Positions 1 to 6,175 of a stretch of 34,057 bases of DNA are shown piece by piece (the first letter of the stretch is position 1; every line of letters begins with the position of its first letter). Under the pieces are notes generated by a model. That model searched no databases, had not been told where the DNA came from, and worked only from the letters and a program-made list of their open reading frames with translations. Source of the stretch: Gammaproteobacteria bacterium. Lineage in GTDB: Bacteria; Pseudomonadota; Gammaproteobacteria; Eutrophobiales; Eutrophobiaceae. A program made the translations under genes and the position numbers. The stretch covers positions 1 to 34,057 of the forward strand of contig JAJRTU010000126.1 of assembly GCA_024278135.1 (NCBI GenBank), read 5' to 3'.

Positions 1-17
1 AAAATTAAAGGGTCCTG

Positions 18-518
18 TCAATCCTCGCTGTGTTGGGAGTCTCCTATCAAGCGCTCAACCTCTTTTAAATCCAGCAGCATAGCCTCTACCTTTCCAATCT
101 CGTTTCGAATCTCACCAGGCTCAATATAGCCACCCAGCATGGTTGGGTTTTTCAGATAGGCGTAGGCCCGACGCATCTTATGGCTGACATCTCTGGCCTG
201 TTGTGCTGGAAGTTCCAGCCCCCAAATTTTGGACTTCAGTAAATTTGCATAAGATTTTAATTTTTTTCGCGACTGTTGCAATTCCGCAAATGTTTCCAGT
301 ATTTCTTTACGGCGGTTTTCACGGCTGACCTGCTGCTTCTGCGCATCGGTTTTCTGCGCCGTTTCGGGCACATCCAGGGCTGTTTCCACCATCGTCTGAC
401 TCGATGTTGCAAGCTGCGTTTCCAGCTCGCCAACCGTATTACCATCGGGCCGTAACACGGTATAGACAATAGCAACTGCAAGGATACCCATGATCCCTGT
501 TGCCACGGATATTTTCAT
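18..518 (-). CDS. Membrane-anchored coiled-coil protein, unknown function
   Basis: I do not recognise this 166-residue protein. It opens with a short basic stretch and one hydrophobic segment (about residues 4-22), then a polar, Lys/Glu/Gln-rich helical region (about 45-110) that looks like a coiled coil. It is therefore probably a single-pass inner-membrane protein with its body in the periplasm. No catalytic motif is visible. I chose the ATG at 518 because GGGAG sits 5 bases upstream of it. A TTG four codons earlier (530) lies inside that ribosome binding site and is unlikely. An exact TATAAT on the minus strand (573-578) could be its -10 box, but the TTGACA at 605-610 is 26 bases away, too far to be the partner. 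The codon use is ordinary. The gene is real with fair certainty; its role is open. Confidence 0.7.
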   Translation of the reverse strand: MKISVATGIMGILAVAIVYTVLRPDGNTVGELETQLATSSQTMVETALDVPETAQKTDAQKQQVSRENRRKEILETFAELQQSRKKLKSYANLLKSKIWGLELPAQQARDVSHKMRRAYAYLKNPTMLGGYIEPGEIRNEIGKVEAMLLDLKEVERLIGDSQHSED

Positions 519-661
519 ATTTTCTCCCAATACATGATGACAAGAACCTGCGGGGGCGATTTATACAGCAGAATTATAACGTTTTGTGACAGTGACTAAA
601 ATGCTGTCAACCCACTGGCACTGAAAACGTTAACGGGTTTATTCGCCAGGGTAATTATGAA

Positions 662-757
662 ATGAAAATGAAAGCCTATGTAAAGTACTGCCTCGTATAT
701 GACCTTATCGTCTTACTGATCATCGTCGGGCTTGTTCTTTTATCCACGATGCTTTGA
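662..757 (+). CDS. Possible 31-residue single-span membrane peptide
   Basis: This short frame starts with Lys-rich residues (M-K-M-K-A-Y-V-K) and continues into an uninterrupted hydrophobic stretch (about residues 15-29, rich in Leu, Ile and Val). It stops right after that stretch. This positive-then-hydrophobic layout is typical of small inner-membrane proteins. An AGGG ends 10 bases before the ATG at 662, which is a weak and slightly long-spaced ribosome binding site. A second in-frame ATG lies two codons on. It stands alone between the divergent gene ending at 518 and the PilZ-type gene at 1138. Nothing further supports expression, and a chance frame of this length is possible. Confidence 0.4.
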   Translation: MKMKAYVKYCLVYDLIVLLIIVGLVLLSTML

Positions 758-1071
758 ACCGGGGATGTCAGTACTGTGTTCAAGCCTGTTACACGCCCCA
801 GCGCATCAGTATACAAGAATATCAAACGATAAATAGACGCCAAAATCCCACTGAGGACGTTTACGCCCTTCTTTCGTGGCAGCCTGGCCCGCTGCTTTAC
901 TCATAAGAGAATATATATTTTGTGAATATCATCATTGATTCGATATTTCAGTAAATTTAAATATAATTTAATATTTAATAATCAAATAGTTATATTGTAA
1001 TACTTAACCCACTTATCTTATTTATTACTTTATATATATCTTATAACTCATGGATTTATATAATATTTTAC
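758..1071. other. Gene-free stretch, strongly AT-rich in its second half
   Basis: I see no gene here. From about 905 on, the sequence becomes extremely A+T-rich, with many runs of TATAT and TTTAA. This contrasts sharply with the balanced composition of the neighbouring genes. Such DNA is typically bendable, promoter-rich and a target of nucleoid proteins. No repeat unit, inverted repeat or RNA gene stands out. Confidence 0.5.
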
Positions 1072-1100
1072 TTGATTTTAATGTTTTTGTGATCTACAAA
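1072..1100 (+). promoter_or_regulatory. Predicted sigma-70 promoter of the PilZ-type gene
   Basis: TTGATT (1072-1077) and TACAAA (1095-1100) are separated by exactly 17 bases. Each is close to the sigma-70 consensus. The start site would fall near 1107, giving a leader of about 30 bases that contains the AAGGA ribosome binding site (1124-1128) before the ATG at 1138. In such AT-rich DNA chance matches are common, so confidence is moderate. Confidence 0.45.
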
Positions 1101-1137
1101 TACTACTGGTTTAACAAAATATTAAGGATATTAATCC

Positions 1138-1653
1138 ATGGGAAGTCAAAGACTTAACCAGTATAAGAAAAAATCGACCGGACTAAGAGGTCCCTTTCCC
1201 CGCAATGGCCAACGTGGCACTACCGCAATCAAAGATGAACAGACCGGTTTCATCCATCACCCGACAGGCTTTCCGATTGAATGTAAACGCCTCTGGTTTG
1301 GTGATCCGGATGCAGGTAAGGACCGGGGTGGCAGTGATATTGGTTTGATGTTTGACTCCGAGAAATACATCAGGCCCGGCGTCACCCTCGAAATTACGAT
1401 TCCTCTTCGTAACGAAATCGAGAAATTTCGTGGCAAGGTCGTGCTGGTTCGCCACAACGGCGATTGTTATGAAATAGGTCTTTGGTTACGGAGACATGCA
1501 GATGCCAGTCGGGCACGTATTGTTGAACAAATCTGTCACATTGAAGCCTATTTGAAGGATAAAAAATTCAGAGAAGGGCCCTATGTCATTAATCGCGAAC
1601 GGGCCGCTGAAGAGTGGATTACAAAATACGCCAGCACTGTGCCGAGCTTATAG
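1138..1653 (+). CDS. PilZ-domain-like protein with degenerate c-di-GMP motifs
   Basis: This 171-residue protein is probably cytosolic. Residues about 37-118 have a PilZ-like pattern: a F-x-x-H-P-x-x-x-P-I strand, a G-x-S-D-I-G-L turn, R-P-G-x-x-L-x-I-x-I-P-L, then a V-V-x-V-R-x-x-G-x-x-Y-E-I-G strand pair. The helical tail (I-V-E-Q-I-C-H-I-E-A-Y followed by A-A-E-E-W-I-T-K-Y-A) resembles the C-terminus of a gammaproteobacterial PilZ subfamily as I recall it. In true c-di-GMP binders an RxxxR and a [D/N]xSxxG motif are present. Here the Arg positions hold Gly and His, and the Asp/Asn is Gly. It may therefore bind no nucleotide, or bind differently. AAGGA, 9 bases before the ATG, supports the start. 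It converges on msrA, 17 bases downstream. Confidence 0.65.
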   Translation: MGSQRLNQYKKKSTGLRGPFPRNGQRGTTAIKDEQTGFIHHPTGFPIECKRLWFGDPDAGKDRGGSDIGLMFDSEKYIRPGVTLEITIPLRNEIEKFRGKVVLVRHNGDCYEIGLWLRRHADASRARIVEQICHIEAYLKDKKFREGPYVINRERAAEEWITKYASTVPSL

Positions 1654-1670
1654 ACAGTATCATCGGAGTA

Positions 1671-2309
1671 CTATACAACCGGAAAGCACACGCCTGTTCC
1701 ACCCAGTCCGCAATAACCGTTCGGATTCTTTGCCAGATATTGCTGATGATAATCTTCAGCATAGTAGAATTCGGGCGCATCAATAATTTCCGTTGTTATT
1801 GTTCCATGAACGACTTCGTTCAATCGTTTTTGGTAGGCTTCACGGGAGGACTCCGCCAATGTTCTCTGCGTGTCATCAAAACAATAAATACCCGAACGAT
1901 ACTGGCTGCCTACATCGTTCCCCTGCCGCATACCCTGAGTCGGATTATGAGACTCCCAGAAAATTCGTAACAATTCCTGATAGGAAAGGACATCCGGATC
2001 AAATACCACCAGGACAACTTCATTGTGACCCGTTTGACCTGTACATACTTCCTCATAAGTCGGATTTTCAGTATAACCGGCGGCGTAACCCACAGCAGTG
2101 CTGAATACCCCTTCGACCTGCCAGAACCGTCGTTCCGCTCCCCAGAAACAACCCAGCCCGAAAAGCGCCCGCCTCATATTATCCGGAAAGGGTCCTTGCA
2201 AAGGCCTGCTACTGACAAAATGACGTTCACTGATTCGCATAGCCTGCTTGCGCCCTTCCAGCGCCTGTTGCGGCTCCGGCATTTGTGTTTTCTTATTGTC
2301 GCCCAACAT
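1671..2309 (-). CDS. msrA: Peptide methionine sulfoxide reductase MsrA (cytosolic)
   Basis: This enzyme reduces methionine-S-sulfoxide in proteins back to methionine, with thioredoxin as the electron donor. The 212 residues match the E. coli MsrA length. The catalytic Cys54 lies in G-C-F-W-G. The substrate pocket motif G-Y-A-A-G-Y-T-x-N-P-T-Y-E-E-V follows, and the C-terminal glycine-rich tail carries the recycling pair Cys200 and Cys208 ([10 protein letters not shown]). No signal peptide is present, so it acts in the cytosol. CAGGGTG upstream of the ATG is the likely ribosome binding site. It is divergent from a second, exported MsrA, with a 212-base control region between them. Confidence 0.95.
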   Translation of the reverse strand: MLGDNKKTQMPEPQQALEGRKQAMRISERHFVSSRPLQGPFPDNMRRALFGLGCFWGAERRFWQVEGVFSTAVGYAAGYTENPTYEEVCTGQTGHNEVVLVVFDPDVLSYQELLRIFWESHNPTQGMRQGNDVGSQYRSGIYCFDDTQRTLAESSREAYQKRLNEVVHGTITTEIIDAPEFYYAEDYHQQYLAKNPNGYCGLGGTGVCFPVV

Positions 2310-2521
2310 AGCGAATCACCCTGACAGACTCTTTGAAACTTTGATAGCAGTACCTGAATTAAGTTCAGAACCCGCTCCGGCTGCGTTTAATAATGTTTCA
2401 CCGCTGGTATTGAGTATTTAATCCGTAATAAGGGCAGCCTGCCCGGCAATTAATTGTCAGTTGATAAAAACTTAATCATTTTAATATTGTCTTATCCGAC
2501 GATATCCCTCAGGAGAAGATT
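2310..2521. promoter_or_regulatory. Control region between two divergent msrA genes
   Basis: The 212 bases hold several symmetric elements. CTGAA-TTAAG-TTCAG (2354-2368) overlaps a possible minus-strand promoter, TTCTGA-N18-TATCAA. A short GGGCA-GCC-TGCCC hairpin lies at 2432-2444. A perfect 10-base palindrome CAATTAATTG (2447-2456) sits just before a plus-strand TTGATA (2461-2466), which is followed by TAATAT (2482-2487) at a short 15-base spacing. The palindromes are candidate operators for the two genes. No known regulator motif is recognised. Confidence 0.35.
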
Positions 2522-3148
2522 ATGAAACCCTTTGGCTTTCTTTTTGCCAGTATACTCGCCTTCACAATAAGCGCCGTCAACAGCCAGACTGACACCGAGT
2601 CTGGAACTTTACCCGGACAAACGGCCATCGCCACGTTCGCCGGTGGTTGTTTCTGGTGCATGGAACCCCCCTTTGACAAGCTGGACGGTGTGATCTCCAC
2701 TACTTCCGGGTATAGCGGCGGCCACACCGAGAACCCGAGTTACAAGCAGGTGTCTTCCGGGCGAACCGGTCACACGGAAGCCATGCAAATCGTCTATGAT
2801 CCCGAGCAGATAAGCTTCGAGAACCTGCTGGAGGTCTTCTGGCGCAATATTGATCCGACCAGGAATGACGGCCAGTTTTGCGATGGCGGCAATCAATACC
2901 GTCCGGCAATTTTCTATCACAACAAAGAGCAGGAACTGGCCGCAAAAGCATCAAAAGCCCAAATCATCAATACCAAGACCTTTCCGGGCATGATCAAGGT
3001 TGAAATCGTCAAGGCCGACACTTTTTATGCCGCTGAGGAATATCACCAGAACTATTATCAGAAAAATCCGGTCCGTTATAAATATTATCGCTACGCCTGT
3101 GGCCGCGACAAGAGACTGAAAGAACTGTGGGGTAATAAGGCGGGCTGA
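2522..3148 (+). CDS. msrA: Exported MsrA-family methionine sulfoxide reductase
   Basis: This 208-residue MsrA paralogue begins with a signal peptide (hydrophobic residues 4-18, probable cleavage near residue 22), so it should repair oxidised methionines in the periplasm. The catalytic Cys43 is in G-G-C-F-W-C-M-E, followed by G-Y-S-G-G-x-x-x-N-P-S-Y and G-H-T-E-A. An F-C-D-x-G-x-Q-Y-R motif and the C-terminal Y-A-C-G-R-D-x-R-L-x-x-x-W-G carry further cysteines that could recycle the enzyme. This tail differs from that of the neighbour at 1671-2309, so the two are not a recent duplication. CAGGAG, 6 bases before the ATG, is a clear ribosome binding site. An external reductant must be supplied in the periplasm; the TlpA at 5626 is one unproven candidate. 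Confidence 0.92.
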   Translation: MKPFGFLFASILAFTISAVNSQTDTESGTLPGQTAIATFAGGCFWCMEPPFDKLDGVISTTSGYSGGHTENPSYKQVSSGRTGHTEAMQIVYDPEQISFENLLEVFWRNIDPTRNDGQFCDGGNQYRPAIFYHNKEQELAAKASKAQIINTKTFPGMIKVEIVKADTFYAAEEYHQNYYQKNPVRYKYYRYACGRDKRLKELWGNKAG

Positions 3149-3154
3149 ATGAGA

Positions 3155-3895
3155 TTAATCGATCCTGGCTGCAAATATGTCCTTATAGGACAGGTAAAGA
3201 CTGCTGATCAATACGGGAATTAATACCAGCCATCCCAGAAAAAGCGGAATGCCACCGAGGATGATAAACACCAGAGCGACTATACCATATGCCAGAAAAG
3301 GCAAAACATTCAGTAAACAGGCCTTGAAACTCAGCAACATGGCCTCAATCGCCGTCACTTTCTGAAAAATAACAATGGCTGGAGCGAACCACATTGCCAT
3401 CATCACCGGCATATAAAGCAGCATACCCATCAGCGTGACCAAAAGCAGGTTGACAGCGTGCTTAATGAGCAGTTCCGGGTTGTCTATTCGTAATTGGGAA
3501 AGTGAATCGAGCCCGCCGAGAATAATAATCACCAGAATGGCCATCAGTATGATGATGGCGATGCCCGCCACCAGATGAGCGATGCCGATAAGGGCCAACT
3601 GGCCCGGTCGTTCCGAAAATCCGGAAAATATAATACCCAGGCCAATCTCCCCGCCTTGATCCTGTTGCCGGCAAGCCAGCATAAGACCGGCAACAATAAT
3701 GGGTGAGATGACGGGCACAAGAATATTGGCAAGCGGAATAACAGAAAACAGCACAGTCAGAACTATCAGTAGAATGGCAAGGCCAATCCATGACAACCAG
3801 TCCTGCCTGAAGAAAGCAAATCCTTCAATTAACCAGCTTGCTCCCCGTCCACCCGCCACTGTTTGCGGCTCAGTAACAATCGTATTGTTATCCAT
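3155..3895 (-). CDS. BPSS1780-type multi-span membrane protein
   Basis: The 246-residue protein has about six hydrophobic segments (near residues 35-60, 60-72, 95-128, 148-172, 190-215 and 215-240), so it is an integral inner-membrane protein. The layout and the G-x-x-W-L-x-x-G-F-x-x-F start resemble the BPSS1780 family of proteins with unknown function. GAGGG, 6 bases before the ATG at 3895, fixes the start. It is the last gene of a close minus-strand run that begins at 7642, and lies 39 bases after the HELCH zincin. It converges on the exported msrA with six bases between stops. No transport or enzyme motif is visible. Confidence 0.75.
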   Translation of the reverse strand: MDNNTIVTEPQTVAGGRGASWLIEGFAFFRQDWLSWIGLAILLIVLTVLFSVIPLANILVPVISPIIVAGLMLACRQQDQGGEIGLGIIFSGFSERPGQLALIGIAHLVAGIAIIILMAILVIIILGGLDSLSQLRIDNPELLIKHAVNLLLVTLMGMLLYMPVMMAMWFAPAIVIFQKVTAIEAMLLSFKACLLNVLPFLAYGIVALVFIILGGIPLFLGWLVLIPVLISSLYLSYKDIFAARID

Positions 3896-3934
3896 AGTCG
3901 CCCTCTTTTTTATTCTGAGAATTGACTGTCAAAA

Positions 3935-4447
3935 TCACTTTGATGACAGCTGTTCCTCATTCAGCAATTGTCTGAACAGATGCGATTCCCGTTTAAAAAA
4001 TCCTTCAGTATGAAAAGAATCCTCCAGCAAAAATACTTCATAGTCCATGTGGTGACAAAGTTCATGCAGGAGTGTACGCAGGAAACTTCGGAACGCCACC
4101 ACCTTCTTATGCTTTGCCGTTCGCATCCAGACAGAGATGCGAGCCTTCCTGTCGCCATCCATCGGTTCATACAGACCGTGTAATTCTTCACTCTCATTCG
4201 ATGGTCTTACGGCAAGCACTCTGACAGTCAATGTTGGTGCGGTGACATTTTCTGCTATGGCATTAATCAGCATTCCGGCTATCGCTTCTGTTCGTCTTCT
4301 GTCTTCCCCCTGCAATGTCTGCTGCAACCTTACTACTTTATCGTGCAATACTTCGGCATTGGTAATTGACAGTTTTTCTATCTTGTCGCTTTTCCGGTAT
4401 ATCGCCTTGCCGGCTCTGGACAATTTTGCATAATAGGCAAAAACCAT
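3935..4447 (-). CDS. Uncharacterised zincin-like protein with HELCH motif
   Basis: This 170-residue cytosolic protein is recognisable as a zinc-metalloprotease-like fold. His128-Glu129-Leu-Cys-His132 is an HExxH motif inside a long helix (T-L-L-H-E-L-C-H-H-M-D-Y). A further conserved-looking block follows at 144-155 (S-F-H-T-E-G-F-F-K-R-E-S) that could give the third zinc ligand, His146 or Glu148. The N-terminus holds Y-R-K-S-D. Similar proteins occur widely in Gammaproteobacteria as far as I recall, but I know of no tested function. The ATG at 4447 has only a weak AAGAAC upstream. It lies 32 bases after the DksA-like gene, presumably on the same transcript. A peptidase activity is inferred from the motif alone. 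Confidence 0.72.
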   Translation of the reverse strand: MVFAYYAKLSRAGKAIYRKSDKIEKLSITNAEVLHDKVVRLQQTLQGEDRRRTEAIAGMLINAIAENVTAPTLTVRVLAVRPSNESEELHGLYEPMDGDRKARISVWMRTAKHKKVVAFRSFLRTLLHELCHHMDYEVFLLEDSFHTEGFFKRESHLFRQLLNEEQLSSK

Positions 4448-4479
4448 GAGTTCTTTTTAATAATTTAATACCGGAATCT

Positions 4480-4830
4480 TTAATTATCCGCAGAAGCACA
4501 ATCAATACAAAGCGGGGCGGCAGGATCGACGTCAAGACGTTGCCTGGCTATTTCCTCTTCGCAACTGACACAAAAACCGTAACTTTCATCCTGCAAACGC
4601 TGTAATGCCGTGCCGATACGCTGCAGTTCTATTTCCCTTCTGCGATTGGTTTCCACTGACATGGCCTGTGCCTGCATGGCATCCATTCGCGACAGGCGAC
4701 CGACCGCAGCCTGGTCCAGCTCCACCACAGCTGCCGCCCCTTCCCCCGTTTCCCTGACTTCCAACAAAGCCGACTTTCGTTGGGTCAACTTCAGTCTGAA
4801 GTTCATCAGCTCATCAACGGACAAAAACAT
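4480..4830 (-). CDS. Small TraR/DksA-type zinc-finger protein
   Basis: The 116 residues form a helical N-terminal part (about 1-80, probably a short coiled coil) and a C-terminal four-cysteine zinc finger with Cys87/Cys90 and Cys108/Cys111 in the DksA pattern (Y-G-F-C-x-x-C, R-L-x-x-x-P, C-x-x-C). DksA and TraR proteins enter the RNA polymerase secondary channel and alter promoter response, often together with ppGpp. This one is shorter than E. coli DksA (151) and is likely an accessory paralogue. The R-L-S-R-M-D-A segment near residues 45-51 would be at the coiled-coil tip. Its ATG overlaps the stop of the AsmA-like gene (TAATG), which suggests coupled translation. Confidence 0.85.
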   Translation of the reverse strand: MFLSVDELMNFRLKLTQRKSALLEVRETGEGAAAVVELDQAAVGRLSRMDAMQAQAMSVETNRRREIELQRIGTALQRLQDESYGFCVSCEEEIARQRLDVDPAAPLCIDCASADN

Positions 4831-5594
4831 TATCGTTTGAAAATCCCCTTGAGCTTTTCTCCGGCTTCTTTGGTTTTGTCCATGACGTTGGCAGCGCCTT
4901 TCTTCACAGCATCGGCTCCACCGCTAATTGTCTTTCCCAGACTGAGAGAGGCGACTGCGGTACCTACACCGGACTTGATACTGTCCATGATCTGTTCGGC
5001 CACCTCGCCCGGCGAGGCACCGTTTTCTTCTTTGCCGATATCCTGCAGGTGTATATCCGGCAGGCTGACAGACAAGGTTTTACCTTTCAGGAAGCGATGA
5101 CTCACGCTGACCTGACCATCATTGATATACAAGTCTTCAATAATTAATTTCGGGCCATTGCTGTCCTTTTCAGATTCCACCTCATTGCCTGTATAAGTCT
5201 GTGCGTTTTCAGCGATAGTGTCGATATTACTTCCGCCCGAGGCCATCTCATAAATCACGGCCGGTCCCTGCACCAGCACTTCCCTGATGATCACAACATC
5301 GCTGGTGATGGAGTCAATATCCAGTGTCACTTTCACCTGATCCAGTTGCATGGCATAGTCGGTAAGAAAGCCCTGCGGATTACCTATTCGCAAACCATTT
5401 AAGGCCGCCTGTCCTTCGTTCAGGTTCAGCCTGACATTGTCCAGTTGGACATCCGCCCCGATGATTTCAGAACCATAATTTTCTATTGCCACTTCGATAA
5501 TTTCGTCCAGTGAGCCCCATACCTTGTATGCAACAATACCCAGAGCAACAACCGCAACAACAAACACACCAATAAGGATATATCTGACTTTCAC
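4830..5594 (-). CDS. AsmA-like membrane-anchored protein
   Basis: I place the start at the GTG at 5594, because a purine-rich GAGGAGGGAG lies 6 bases upstream and any longer reading would run into the tlpA coding region. The resulting 254 residues open V-K-V-R-Y followed by one membrane span (about 5-24). Then comes an AsmA/YdbH-like segment of beta strands: I-G-A-D-V-x-L-D-N-V-x-L-N-L-N-E-G-x-A and G-L-x-I-G-N-P-x-G-F. The C-terminus is a Lys-rich amphipathic helix. AsmA-type proteins sit at the inner membrane facing the periplasm, and longer members carry lipids to the outer membrane. This one is much shorter than AsmA, so a transport role is not implied. It follows tlpA by 31 bases. Confidence 0.7.
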   Translation of the reverse strand: MKVRYILIGVFVVAVVALGIVAYKVWGSLDEIIEVAIENYGSEIIGADVQLDNVRLNLNEGQAALNGLRIGNPQGFLTDYAMQLDQVKVTLDIDSITSDVVIIREVLVQGPAVIYEMASGGSNIDTIAENAQTYTGNEVESEKDSNGPKLIIEDLYINDGQVSVSHRFLKGKTLSVSLPDIHLQDIGKEENGASPGEVAEQIMDSIKSGVGTAVASLSLGKTISGGADAVKKGAANVMDKTKEAGEKLKGIFKR

Positions 5595-5625
5595 CTGCCG
5601 CTCCCTCCTCGTAACTAGATTATTA

Positions 5626-6144
5626 TCATTGGCCAGGGGGCAAAGTCTGCTGTATTGCCTCCCGCACCGCTGTGCTGACATCGACGTCGTCTTCTCCCGC
5701 TTGCCGAATATAAAGAATCTGATGGGATTGATCCATAACAAACAGACCCGGTGTGCCCTTTATTCCATAATCCTCTGCAACGAGATCAGCCATTAACAAC
5801 AATCGAAATGTATACCCGTTTTCCCGAAAATATTCCTCTGGATCACCATCCTCCCACACGTTTAAGGCATAAAATTTAACCGCTCTGTTTTTATATTTAT
5901 TGGCCAGCGCCTGTAAATGTGGCATCAGGGAACGGCAATAAGGACACCATGTCGCCCAGAACAGAATAACCGATACTGATTCACCCGAATCGGCATAATA
6001 GTCTACAGAACGCCCCTGCGCATCGCCCAGATTCCAGTCCGGAGCCGTGACCATGCTGTTTCCCGCCGTTATCGAAGTTGATAATAACAGCAGTCCACCG
6101 GCAAATAACAGGCTTCCAATTACTGATTTTTTATTTCTTTTCAT
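5626..6144 (-). CDS. TlpA-type periplasmic thioredoxin-like protein
   Basis: The 172-residue protein starts at the ATG at 6144 with a basic N-terminus and a hydrophobic span (about 8-27), which acts as a signal peptide or anchor. The thioredoxin fold follows, with F-W-A-T-W-C-P-Y-C (Cys67, Cys70) and the cis-proline loop G-T-P-G-L-F-V. It belongs to the TlpA/ResA group, which usually reduces disulphides in the periplasm, for example in cytochrome c maturation or for other thiol proteins. The client here is not known. A run of eight G residues lies directly before the start codon and must serve as, or replace, the ribosome binding site. It is 31 bases after the gluzincin-like gene. Confidence 0.88.
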   Translation of the reverse strand: MKRNKKSVIGSLLFAGGLLLLSTSITAGNSMVTAPDWNLGDAQGRSVDYYADSGESVSVILFWATWCPYCRSLMPHLQALANKYKNRAVKFYALNVWEDGDPEEYFRENGYTFRLLLMADLVAEDYGIKGTPGLFVMDQSHQILYIRQAGEDDVDVSTAVREAIQQTLPPGQ

Positions 6145-6146
6145 TA

Positions 6147-6154
6147 CCCCCCCC
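6147..6154 (-). repeat. G8 tract directly before the tlpA start codon
   Basis: Eight consecutive C on the plus strand read as GGGGGGGG-TA-ATG in the mRNA. The tract takes the position of the Shine-Dalgarno sequence. Homopolymer tracts of this length can gain or lose bases by slipped-strand mispairing, which would shift the spacing to the start codon. Confidence 0.7.
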
Positions 6155-6175
6155 GTTATCGTCTTATCTGTCACT

